Shown here piece by piece: positions 24,202-35,471 of a stretch of DNA of 64,000 nt. Made by a program: the position numbers and the translations under genes. The notes below the pieces were generated by a model. That model was not told the DNA's origin. It searched no databases and saw only the letters and a list, made by a program, of their open reading frames with translations. Within the stretch, counting starts at the first letter, position 1; each line of letters starts with the position of its first letter. Source of the stretch: Aspergillus flavus (taxonomy: Eukaryota; Ascomycota; Eurotiomycetes; Eurotiales; Aspergillaceae); NCBI RefSeq assembly GCF_009017415.1, contig NC_092409.1:4216001-4280000 (forward strand). The letters run 5' to 3'.

Positions 24202-26241
24202 ATGAACCGGGATGCAGCAGTTTTAGGACCGGCCCCCGTGCCAAAACAATTTGTCCTGTGTTTCGATGGCACTGGAAACAAATTTGCCGGGGATAAGTCG
24301 GACAGTAATGTTCTGAAGATTTTTCGAGTAAGTTGGCCCAACCCAAAGAATCGTGAGACGGTTCCATGTAGACCTCAAGCCGATCTACTGATCAGACACT
24401 GATACTCCAGCCAGATGCTTGATCGCAGCGAGAGTCATCAATTTCATTATTACCAGCCAGGGATTGGAACTTATGTAACGTCCAAGTCCCTTTCCAGTTC
24501 CGGCCGATTCCACCGGATCAGGTCCGCATATCTGAAAGCAAAGGACTCCGCTGTCGGATCCTCCTTTGCTGATCATGTCATGGGCGGATACAAGTTCCTC
24601 ATGCGTTATTATAACCCTGGGGATGAGATTTCCTTCATAGGCTTCAGTCGAGGTGCCTATATTGCTCGCTTCCTTGCGGAAATGCTGGATTCCATCGGCT
24701 TGCTCGAGGCTGGCAATGAGGAACTCGTCCGATTTGCGTGGAAGACCTTTGCCAAGTGGCAGATGAGGCGTGATACCCATAAAGATACCGATAAAACGAA
24801 TAAACTGTTCAATTACATGGTGGCCTTCCGTGAGACGTTCTGTCGACCAATTACCCCCAGAATTAAGTTCATGGGACTGTTTGATACTGTCAATAGTGTG
24901 CCTGCATTTGAGTCCGCGTGGATGCAAAGAAGCAAGTTCCCCTATACGGCCCGCAGTTCAGCCAAGGTCATTCGACATGCAGTGGGGATCGATGAGCGGC
25001 GTGCCAAGTTTAGGCAGGACCTAATCTCCGAGATCAAACCGTGCTGTGAGGAAAAAAAGTCCACCTACTGGAAAGACCATTGGCCTCGGTTTCACCGTTC
25101 ACCAAAAAAGTCCTCCGCCCCAAAAAAGTCCCCTGGTCTCCCCCAAATCGTCCTCAACGGAGGTAATAACGAGGATAGCCCCTTCCAGCAGAGGCCCGGG
25201 GAGACTGAATCTGTACACCACAGTGTGCGAAGCTCAAACCAGAGTGTATACAGCACAAGCCATCGATATCGTGCACGACGACGACGCTCCCAAAGAAAGC
25301 TCAGCCTGGCTGTCCCAATGGCAGCTGCATCCACAGAGGATGTAGCATCTATCAAGAGTGAGTACTCGGGCCTCTCGCTTCAAGTACCACAAGAACGTAT
25401 TGGGGGAGAGGATTACGACGAGGATGAGGATAGCCCCCAGGACATTCAGGAGGTATGGTTTCCCGGAGGTCACGCAGATATCGGCGGAGGATGGCAACAG
25501 GAGGAGGACGCATGGCCACTCAGTCACGCACCATTGGTTTGGATGGTTCAGGAGGCCCGGCGCGCTGGGCTCCAATTCGATCCTTCGAAGATGGAGCACT
25601 TTGAATGTCTAGAGGAATATGATGAGGATTACTCGCCTATTCGTGAAAACATCCACTGGAACCCGGATATCAGTGTGGGTCAAGATGGCCATCCGTTAAT
25701 GCCAATTCCAAGTCAGCAACTGGCAACTCAAGTCGCCGCCGTTTATGGGGAGGGGATTCAGATGGAATCAGCAATCGGATCTAGCTCCACATTTTTGAAG
25801 GCTCTCCAGGAATCCTGTACGGCCCCAATACATGACTGTCTGGAATTCGGCAGTGGCATATCACATGCATCGGTTCTCACATGGCGAATGATGGAGTACC
25901 TCCCATTCCGTCGAATGGATCTGCAGAAAAATGGGTCATGGAAACCGATCCGGTGGCCGCTCCCGTGCGGAGAGGTTCGTGACATTCCAGACGATGCTCA
26001 AATCCATGTATCTGCAATTCGTCGACTGCTTAAGGATGAGAACTACCGCCCTGGTAACCTGATCGTTGGAGGGGGTGGCCGTGGTATTCGACGAGCCCCT
26101 CCAGATAAGAAAATTGGACAATGGGCACTTAAAGGCCATAAAGGCGATATTGTACGAGAAGTGTATGTGGCAGTGCGGCCAGAGAAAAAGGAGCCTAAGG
26201 CTTCGACTGTTTGCAGGGATGAGGAGCATAAGCACCAGTGA
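24202..26241 (+). CDS. DUF2235 / Tle1-like alpha/beta-hydrolase
   Basis: Exons 24202-24327 and 24415-26241 (87 nt intron) give 650 residues. An N-terminal strand with FDGTGNK (about 21-27) and the nucleophile elbow [10 protein letters not shown] (about 118-127) define the DUF2235 domain, which bacterial type VI phospholipase effectors (Tle1) share. The later motif [13 protein letters not shown] is the conserved segment carrying Asp/His of the catalytic site. A Ser/Arg/Lys-rich, low-complexity insert (about 225-330, with SAPKKS repeats and an RRRRSQRK cluster) splits the domain, as often in fungal members. There is no signal peptide or membrane segment, so it is probably cytosolic. The substrate is unknown; an esterase or phospholipase is the family-level guess. 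Confidence 0.85.
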
Positions 26242-27869
26242 GACAACGTACCTCGAAGTTGGGAGCACCTTTCTTCCCTTTCCCTTTCATATCTAGTTCC
26301 TCCCCTTTCTTTCTTTTCCTTCCCTTTCTTTTTCTTTTTCCTCTTTCTCTTCCGTTTTCTTCTTTCTTCTCCTTTTTCTTTTCCATCCCTAATACCCTCA
26401 GAAACCACCTTGCGTACGTCACAGGATAGTGCCAGGTGATATATAAGCAGCCTTTCTTTGGATAATCTGTCTCACTGCTGCTCTTTTATCTCTCATTACC
26501 CTTTCTTTCATCAATCTTTTCTATACGTTCTGTCTAGCGAATATGTGTGTACCTTTGTCCGTTAGAAAGAAACGGAGCCATATTCTAGAATCAGAATCAT
26601 AATTCTCCTGTTCTTGTCAAACAGCATTCCTGGGAGTTACCTACGTACTATATGCATCTCATTGATTGGCTGCCGAAACCAATTCTTCCATCTGTAGATT
26701 GAGAGCGGTGTACTGATGCAGACCACCCCCGTAAAACGAATGGCTGTGTCTAGATAGATGCATTTGTCCCGAAGAGCAGATGAAAGCGGTTACCACCGCA
26801 TCATACACCGTTTTTCGAATATCACTGTTGCAGGCATAAAATCCGCCGGTTGAACTCCAATAACTTTCTCGCTACCCATTCCACCATTCCACCCACACTG
26901 CTAGCCATGATGTTAGCTTCGGTATTCGACGAAAGAGAGAAGATCAGTAACAGGTGATTCTATTTATCGTGATCCACACCAATCACTGCTATTTTAAATC
27001 CGTGAATAATAGTATCGTTTTCGTCACCGAGTCCATCACCGAGAAGATCATATTGGGACGGAGCCAATAATTGCCTACTCAAGAAGGAAAGCGAATGATA
27101 AAATGAAGAACGAAATCGGGCTATACGAACAGCATGCCCGATATTCAAATAAGAAGGGATATAATTGGATATCAATGAATGGCACTTGTTGATGCGCTGG
27201 GGTGAGCACCACGGAGAAATGCACGTCTAGGACGGGCACAACAACAGCTATCCTCCCGGGCCGGAGCGTGATGGGTAAGAGTTGGTAATAGAAAGGTTGG
27301 GGTAGAAGAAGTAAAATCACCACCATACGTGGTCATGAGCTGGGGCATGAGGTCAGGTGCATGTTTGAGCGGGAGAAAAAGGAACACCTTGGGATTCGGG
27401 AAGTAAGAAGTTGGAACGCTTTTGGTCAGGGCACGGTTATTCTCTTGATTTTTTTATTTTATTTTTATTTTTTTGACTTTTTATTTCGAGTTTTAATTCC
27501 GGCATGGAGTGTGAGAGAAGGAAAAAGAAAAGGAGATATTAGATATAAGAGATTATACCTCCTGATAGATCAAAGTACAGAAGAATGATCCCTCTGATAT
27601 ACAAATTTGAGGCGGTGGAGCGCGGAGAGAACTAAACCTCTTGTGGCTTGGCGTGAGCGATTTTATTGGTCGCGGCGGCCTTTCCTTTCCCATCACCCGC
27701 GCCTCTTTCCTCCCTTCTCGCTTTTCTAAGTCCATGAACTTCGAAGTCTTGACTTCACCACTCAACTTTACTCCCTTCACCCCCCTATCCCCGGTCTCTC
27801 GCTCCTCCCAGACACCCTCTCCAACCAGCATGAGGCCGATTTAACCCGACTAACGAATCGAAGACGGAT
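26242..27869. other. 1.6 kb intergenic with a polypyrimidine tract
   Basis: A nearly pure C/T run of about 95 nt (26292-26387) starts just after the hydrolase stop and may lie in its 3' UTR. A T-rich run lies at 27450-27482. No coding frame supported. Confidence 0.5.
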
Positions 27870-28868
27870 ATGGAAACGTCTCACTATCTATCCCCAGAGG
27901 GGATATTACTACCCCCTAGTCCCGTGGAATCGGTGGACTCTCCCGAACCGACAGCGCCGGGGTCCGCTGAAGACCGCGAGAACGACGTCATGATAACTCT
28001 GTCACGTCCTCCGGCCCCTTCTCCGAGTCGCTCGCCCTTCGCCCGCTCCCATTTTCGGTCCCGATCTCTGGCTGAGGTATCTGGTCTACCTCCAATGACG
28101 CGCGCTCACTCCACCCCGGGGCTGGACTCACGGGGCAGGTATATCTTCGTTCATGGTCGCGAGGCACCAACAAGCTCACCTGAGAATGCCGCGAAACGCC
28201 ATCTACCATTTCAGGTCCCAATGGGGGACAGCCTAGAGACTAGAATGATACCCTTGAACATCTCTGAGCCCATTCTGGAGTATGCTGAGCTGGACACCAC
28301 GATGCCATCTTCCTCTTCAACTCAGGGAGAACCTCGCACGGCCTCGCCTGTGCTATCCAACACTTTTCCCCGAATGACCCGCCGACGACCGTCGTCCCCT
28401 CTCCATTTCAACCCGATGAATTCCACTGGTCAGTCGGCCAGCAGCCCTTCTTCCGCACACTCGTCTCCCATAATTCTCAACTCAAGATTCAATGAGTCCT
28501 TTCCCGGTTATTCGACATCTTCCGCTTCATCAATGCCCTCGACACCAACAAGCCTTCGCTCACGGAGTCCGAGTATTTCATCTTTAGAGACTATCCCTGA
28601 CATTCCTGATGCCGAAGCCGCGGCTATTGAAGCTGATCGGATCGCTGCCTTGAAAGCTGCAGCTGATAGAGCAGATGAAGCGGACGTTGCAACGAATGGA
28701 AATCGTCGACGAGGGGCATCAGACGCGTCAGGTCCTTCAAGTTCCCTGATGAACATGCGAACCGTATCAGGGGGCTACGGTCTCAGGACTGATAAACGGA
28801 AACGGTGGAGCGTCTGTGGGGCCGAACGTCGTCAAGATCTCGACTTGGAGACGATCTGGGAAGATTGA
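27870..28868 (+). CDS. Ser/Pro-rich disordered protein, unknown function
   Basis: A single-exon frame of 332 residues. It is dominated by Ser, Pro and Arg with many SP/TP sites (SPSRSPF, SSPSSAHSSP, PSTPTSLRSRSPS), so it is likely disordered and phosphorylated. A short Ala/Glu helix (EAAAIEADRIAALKAAADRA, near 248-267) follows. The C-terminus KRKRWSVCGAERRQDLDLE is compact and charged and looks like the conserved functional tail. I recognise it as the type annotated in Aspergillus as basic proline-rich protein, without known activity. No domain, signal or membrane segment is visible. Confidence 0.7.
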   Translation: METSHYLSPEGILLPPSPVESVDSPEPTAPGSAEDRENDVMITLSRPPAPSPSRSPFARSHFRSRSLAEVSGLPPMTRAHSTPGLDSRGRYIFVHGREAPTSSPENAAKRHLPFQVPMGDSLETRMIPLNISEPILEYAELDTTMPSSSSTQGEPRTASPVLSNTFPRMTRRRPSSPLHFNPMNSTGQSASSPSSAHSSPIILNSRFNESFPGYSTSSASSMPSTPTSLRSRSPSISSLETIPDIPDAEAAAIEADRIAALKAAADRADEADVATNGNRRRGASDASGPSSSLMNMRTVSGGYGLRTDKRKRWSVCGAERRQDLDLETIWED

Positions 28869-29720
28869 TATGTTAACTACGACCACTTCCTCCGCAAATT
28901 CTAAGAAATTATCAAGCAACCTACGCTAAACGAAGCAATTTTGTGGGCTATGCTTCGGCTTTTAACCAATGGTGTATGGTCTCAACTTTGTTTCAAGTCC
29001 ACCAACTGGTGTGCCAATGTACCTTATAGCTCGACTTTCCGATGTAAGGATCGTGCTATTGATGAAAGCGGCGATGCTTTGAGTCCCGCGCCGAACTTGC
29101 TATTCGACTTCGAAACAGCCTCTACTTCAACAGTCTTATCCCCTGTTCCCGGGAACCTTATCGTGTGGTGCTGTATTATACTCTTTATTTGCTGAATCTT
29201 TTCCGGATTGTAACTGTTCCTTGCTCTTTGTTCTGGCGCTTATCTTAGGTCTCGCAATACCCTTTACTGTCCTTAAATCTTGTCTATTGTTTTTGATTTA
29301 TGTGCCTCACTAAATGGATATGTGGAATTGGAGAGCGCGCAGGTTCGTTGATGCTCTTAGTGGAGTCGTTCCATAGTGTGGGTTGTACTAGGGCGCAAGG
29401 CATTCGGATTATGTACGGGTGACTTGTCTTTCGGGAGGTGTTATCTTATTAGTTTGTTTTCTCATCTACCAAGCGAGGTTAAGCGTCATTGTTGTGATTC
29501 CCCTGTTGCTCTTCATCTTGTTGGATCAATATTTTATATCATGGGTCAAATTTTGAGGTGTGTCCCTTGATTGTGTAAATAGCGCAGACTGCTCAATGGC
29601 AATCGTACATACTCAAGTACATCTCCTACATCTTCGCTCCAAAAGCAGCAAACCAGCTATATCCATCTATGTAGTATCCACAGATGATGTAAGGTATTGT
29701 TCGCCATATATCTTATCATC
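28869..29720. other. 0.85 kb intergenic between convergent genes
   Basis: 3' flanks of the Ser/Pro-rich gene and the amine oxidase. No gene or repeat seen. Confidence 0.5.
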
Positions 29721-31450
29721 TCAGTCCACGGAAGCGACAACTCTTTTCCCACCGGCCGAAGGCAAAGAATCATCCCTTTCGAAGCCTAGCCCCTGTCTAC
29801 CAAGGCCATACCATTGACAGATTTGTCCAGCAGCACGCTCCCCACTCCAGTACGCCCCAGTCGTCGTCCCAAGCGCAACGAACGGCGCCGTATGCTCTCC
29901 AGCAAACCACACGCCACGATCTGGCCCGAGTCCCGCTCGCAGAATCTCGATATCCCGATCGCCCTGATTGAGCCCAACTTGAAAGTTGCAATACGACCCA
30001 TTCCCAGCGTACGGATCACTCTGCCACTGGGTTGCCATTACAGCGAGCGGTTTACAATCGGGTGAGGACTTTCGAAACCCATACAGACGGGAGTAGAATG
30101 GACGCAGGAAGTCATCGAGGAAGTTGTAGTATTCCTGGGACGAGGGATCGAGGTTGGCCACTTTGGATACTATATACGTAGCGCAGGGTCCATAAGTATA
30201 GAATAGGAGAGTTGGATGAGCGCAGTCGGCTGAGAGAGCGGCTAAGGATATACATTCTTGGTTCCAGAGGATACCCTCAGGTCCTTTTGTGTATGTGGGA
30301 TCGAGGAACTGTGTGAAGGTTGGACGCTCATAGGCACTGTAACTTGTGGTTCCGCTGGTGGTGGGATCACTAGGATCTTTGTGCCAGAATGCCCGGGGGA
30401 AAGTGATGTAGACTTTTTCTAAGCGGCCGTAGGAGATGTTGTCGATTGCTTGGACGAGACGGGGAGGGAGTTCGGGAGTGAATGCGGATTTGTTGCGCTT
30501 TAGCCAGCCCAGTGGACATGTTACTACGACTTCGTCGAAGGTGTGAGTTTCGCCTGTGGCGGTTGTTAATGTTGTTTTGTGGGGAGCGTTTGAGTCTGCT
30601 TGGACGATGGAGTTGATGTTGGTGACAGGTTCGTTGAATCGGATATCGGCATTTTGCAGGGCGGCCCTGGAGACGTGGGCGAGTATGTCTTTGTAGGTGG
30701 ATGCCACAAAGTAGTTGTCTGGTATTCGATGGTCAGTCTAGGGCACTATTTGTGGTGACGGTGGATTGAACATACTGCCATCTATGCATTCTTCCAGGCA
30801 GAAGAACTTCAGACTTTGTCTTTCGATTGGGTCACCGACATATGCGCCCCATAGTCTGCAGGTTTCAAGACACCATTTCTTCTCTTGTGGAGTAAAGTCT
30901 GCCTTCTCGACTTTATCTAGAAAGAAGTCGAACAGACTTCGTTCCGGTGGGATAGTGTCTTTATATGTGTTACTGTACTTGAATGCTTCATCGATAGTCG
31001 TCCACACGAACTCCGAGATCTTGGTAGCTGTGTTGTCATCAATCGGGCTTCCATCCATAGAGATGAATGCCTGGTTTCCCTCAAAATCTTCTATGGTCGT
31101 TTTCGTCAATTCTGCGATGGCCGCTATTGGATTTGTGCCAGTGCCATGGATCCAGTTGGGACCACTTCGCATCATCAGCATGAGTGACCTCGAGCAGTCT
31201 TATGGAAATGATAGAACGAAGCACTCACAGATCGATTAAGCGATCCCCAACCTTGCTTTGGTGTACCTAGTTGGTGTTAATATATCAACTTTATACTACT
31301 CAAGTTTGTCTCTTGCGTACATACCCGTCCTCCAACACGGTTTCTAGCTTCGAAGATTGTCACTCGCACACCATTTTGCATAAGAATATCTGCACACCTC
31401 AGGCCAGAGAAGCCCGCACCAATAATGGCTACCTGTGGGGTTTTACCCAT
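29721..31450 (-). CDS. FAD-dependent amine oxidase (polyamine oxidase-like)
   Basis: Four exons on the minus strand: 31450-31325, 31266-31229, 31164-30776 and 30718-29721, giving 516 residues. The N-terminal dinucleotide-binding motif VAIIGAGFSGL (7-17), the FAD motif EARNRVGGR and the substrate-side GPNWIHG follow one another. The C-terminal FAD motif is WFAGEHTAPFVALGTTTGAYWSGERAA. This is the flavin amine oxidase family, in the polyamine oxidase (FMS1/PAO) branch. It oxidises secondary amines such as spermine or N-acetylpolyamines with release of peroxide. There is no signal peptide, and no peroxisomal SKL at the end (ends ASVD), so it is probably cytosolic. Exon 2 codes only 12-13 residues and would be missed without splicing. 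Confidence 0.88.
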
Positions 31451-32508
31451 GTTGATGTTGTGGAATACAGGGTTGGATTTCTGAGAGAGTAGCGATAGTG
31501 AGTATACTATATTGCCTGACTTGGTAGTACAGGTGCGAGTGAGTTTCTGCGCCGTCTCCTGATTAGCTTTATATGAGCCATATGTGTTATGAAACGTTTC
31601 GAAGCAGTCATGTCCAGATAGAATACTGAATATCGATGAAGGTATTGCTATCTCAGGTTCCTGTTTTGTCTATGTTTCCAAGGATTTATCTGGCCGCTAT
31701 CAATCTATAAATTGATGGATGACGGGGACAGAAAGACCTCGGATCTTGGCAGGAGAATGAGAGTAGAAACAAGCTCAAAGCAAAAAAAGTGTACAGGAAT
31801 TGATAAAAAGGAAAGTGGGGTGGCTGATCTGCATTGTTGATGTAGACAGCATTCCTACGATCCATACCAACGAAGACGTATGATGCAAGTGGCGTATACC
31901 TTCACACAGGTTTTATATAAAGCAATCTTAATGATGATAGTATTCACTTACCAAAGCTGACAGACACTGACTTGCCTGTAAGTGCAGTCGAGGCAATCTT
32001 AGCATCCAACCGACGTAGGAAAGAAAAGCGGACCGGCAGATAAAGATGAAGAATAAATAGTACATTTAAAATGTTTAGAATTAATGGTAGTGAGCTCGGG
32101 CCACGTGCCACTTGCCGTTGGCTCCTGTTGCCGCCGAGGTCATCGAATTACTTGTTACTTTCTCATACTGCCTGCACTATATCATATCCCTGAATTTTGT
32201 CGTTCATTTCAATTGCTCTATTAGCCTGGAATTACATTTGGATATCTTAATATTCGACAGGATCTCGTCATCAATATTTGGTAGGTGGTGGTCACAGCCG
32301 TGAGGATGTCGTATCCCTAGAAGAAATGGTTGGACAAAGAAGAAAGAAGGCAGTTCGATCATCACAGGTTGAGCATCACAGATCATACATGAAGTCACCG
32401 CTTGCTGGCGCTCGCAACTTGGACATAACTACAAAGGAAAGAATATGAAACAAAGGAAAATTAACAAAGGAAATATCTCATGGCACAAGGAAACGGGTAT
32501 ATCTGTTC
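31451..32508. other. 1.06 kb intergenic, amine oxidase promoter
   Basis: Between two minus-strand genes. No coding frame supported and no repeat. Confidence 0.5.
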
Positions 32509-34390
32509 CTACCGCCATGCACCTTGGCTCAAGGATAAGAGGCCCTGGATGCAATCGAGGTCCTCTTCCTGACTGGAACCACCCCCACCAGCCATGAATG
32601 TGGACACTTCGGTATCGACTGTTGGCAAAGCTTTCTCGTTTGCTTTACGCTGCGACGCCTGAGAGAGCCGAGAGCGTCTGGTAGTCAAGTCCTTGTTGAC
32701 TTTTCCATCCTTCCCGTTAGCATCTCTCAGGACGGGACGTGATGAATGATGTTGAGATGCCGCTCGTCGGCGGACACGAGACGTTTGGGTCCCCGGAATC
32801 CAGTTCTCCTTGTCTGAATCACCGCACTCTATATCTCTATTGCCTTTTCCTGCCATGCTCTTCGACATTTTTGCTGAGTAAGAGGTGTTCTTATCGTTGG
32901 TGACTTCGAGACCAGATTCGAGACGGCCCAACGACGAAACCGCGCGCGATAATTTTCTCCTCTTCTCCCTTGTAGTTTGTGGAACGGGTGTGTTAAGATG
33001 TTCAGAGGAATTGAATGTGGCAGTATTCTTATACTTTGCCGACAGGCTTCGGGTCAACGAACGAGGACCACCGGAGCGGAAAAATCCAGGGGATCCTGTA
33101 TGTGCTCCACTTTGTGAGCTGGATGGGGTGGATAATGCACTCCGGGCATCGGTGTCGAAGACAGATTCCCAATTCCGAGGGTCGCGTGATCGTCCAAAGA
33201 TCCTTTCCCTTTCGATAGATCCTCTAGGTGTTCCCAGAACCACTGCACTATTGCTTCTCCGAAGTCCCGTGAATCGAGGGGTCCGGGTTGGGAACATTGA
33301 AATACGGTTTTTGGATGGCGATGGTTCTCCATCGGCACGAATCACGGCTTTTCCATCTGAAGACATGGCAATTCGGAGCGCGTTCCGTCCCTTGGGCGGG
33401 GATGGTGTTAATTCGCCTTCCTTTCTCACCATAGCTTCTCCATCAAACGACAAGGATATGCGCAGAGACGGTGGTGATCTCATGCCCTGCACTCCACATG
33501 GTGTTAAGGGTTGCTGTGCTTCTGATCTACCCTGTCTAAGGTCCGTGATCGACCGCTTCCTTTTCGCGGAATTCTGGTGTGGTGTATCGGATGGTACGCT
33601 CGCATGTTCTTTGTTCAAATCGAACTCCGACCGAGAGTTCTCTTGCGTCCCTTCCTTATTTTCTGGTGCTTCTGATGTTGCTACGCTCGTCTGGGAACTC
33701 AAGACGGGCTGCTCGGGTTCTTCTTGGCTTCCACGAACCATATCCGACGTGAAAGAGTCATTCTCCAAAGCCTGTGCCGCCGCATTGCTTTCATTACTAG
33801 GGTCGTCATACTGCTCTGCCCCGCTAGAAGAGCCTGGTTCTGCAGGTACACTCTCATCGCTGAAACTCTGTTTCGACGCGTCGGACCGAGGAGCCAGCAG
33901 CTCATGAGGCTGGAGGGGTTTCGACTTCCGACGATCATTTTGGCGACGGTTCTGAAACCATATCTGTAACGTTGAAGAGCAACAGTCAGGACAAAGGAGT
34001 GTCAATCATTCAATCTTATCCAAGAGACGTACTTGCACTTCCTTTTCACCCAACGACACGCGACTGACTATGCTGGCCCGGGCTGTCTTATCTGGCTTGG
34101 GGTTTCGTTGGTACTCCGCCTCCAGTACTGCATGATCCTCAGGACTGTTGTTCCAGAGTAAGCACGCGTTAGCTGGATATATCAATAGGGCCCTTCCGCT
34201 TAATATACCTTGTACGGCGACGTTTCTGCCGTGCGAGTAACTTGTTATCGACACGCGGGGGAAGGTTCTGCGTTAGGGTTTTCTGCGAGTGTACAAGGAA
34301 GGCATAATTGAGAGCAGCTGTGGACTCGGACGCCTGAGCAGTTGGCGGAGACGATGAGCATGGCGCAGCAGAAGGCTCCGGGTCAGACAT
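32509..34390 (-). CDS. Homeodomain transcription factor (YOX1-like)
   Basis: Exons 34390-34209, 34144-34033 and 33963-32509 give 582 residues. The homeodomain (about 55-113) is assembled only after splicing: QKRRRT then SPEDHAVLEAEY, EKEVQ, then IWFQNRRQNDRRK. Recognition helix Trp100, Phe101, Asn103 and Arg105 are present. The RRRTSP start resembles yeast Yox1/Yhp1 and the fungal Hbx proteins, which repress cell-cycle genes or control development. The remaining 470 residues are Ser/Thr/Pro/Arg-rich with two similar segments (LRISLSFDGEAMVRKEGE and LRIAMSSDGKAVIRADGE), a short internal repeat. The C-terminus ends in LDCIQGLLSLSQG. The antisense strand of exon 3 carries a 340-codon open frame, which I treat as an artefact. 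Confidence 0.85.
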
Positions 34391-35471
34391 TGTGTAGTTG
34401 ATAGGTTAGGATAAAAGCATGAGGGCTAGAGAAGACAATTGCAAGAAAGAAGCAAGAATAATCAGGAATATAAGAAAGCCAGCACTAGTCCCGTTGGACG
34501 TTCTGGGGGCTAGTGATCTGGAGCGAAAAAGCGACCCCAAGGTGAGTGGGAAAAAAGCGCTTCATCTAATCGCGTCGCGATGTGGACGCGGACGCACCCG
34601 TGCAGGCGTTGTAACTCAGTTTAGCTCCGCCCGGAGCACGAGGGTCCAACTTTCTGGAATTCTGAGCTTATTTTCTTTTCTTTTGTTTCTTTGTTTTATT
34701 GCTTGAAAATTCTTATGTTAAAATAAAACATCATTTCTAGAACATAAAATCTAAACAGTCTTTGCCAGCACACTGCATCCCACTACCGTAGACAAATCAT
34801 CAAATCGTAAAGCAATACCACAATCCCCGGGGCGCGGGGTTGATACGCCGACGACACCATCGCGGTCCAAGTGTACAGTACCAACTACACCCATACCAAC
34901 GGTATACGGAGTACGGACGTTTTTATCATAGGTACCCTCCAGCATCCAACATCAGGCCAACAGCACCACCACCACCTCAACCTTGGTTTTAAAATGCACA
35001 AATCTCTAACCCAAAGTGGGTATCTCTCAGCCCGACCGGACCGATATTCCCCAAACGCGAGGGGGACCACGACGATCTAAGCAAGGAGCAGCACCCAGAG
35101 CCAATCCCGAAAAAGATATTTTAAGATTCTCATTTCTTTCCCTGGTTGACATCACACTGATAGTGTCATGTGCGTCTGGTTTGGGAAAGGTACGAGTGGC
35201 CCCAATGTCACTTTGCTATGTTACAACACCGCTTTTGTAGTTTTTTTTTTTGTTCTCTTGCAAGTTACATACTGTACATACCCGTCAGGAAAGAAAATTT
35301 GAGATCGACGTGGTTGGGGACGCGCTGGACGCGAGGTCACGTGGTATTGGATTTTTGTTTAATGGTGGGATGACTCAGCGGGTATACTATGTAACTATGT
35401 ATTTATTTTCATGCATGATATAGTTGCACGATGTTTTATGAATTACTACTCTTGTCTGTTACTTTGTGAAA
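34391..35471. other. 1.08 kb intergenic, homeobox gene promoter
   Basis: Promoter of the homeodomain gene and 3' flank of the transporter gene. No coding frame supported. Confidence 0.5.

Noticed and set aside
32885..33907. A 340-codon open frame on the plus strand
   Set aside because: Exactly antisense to the Ser/Arg-rich exon 3 of the homeodomain gene. Its composition mirrors the sense codons and it has no domain or promoter.
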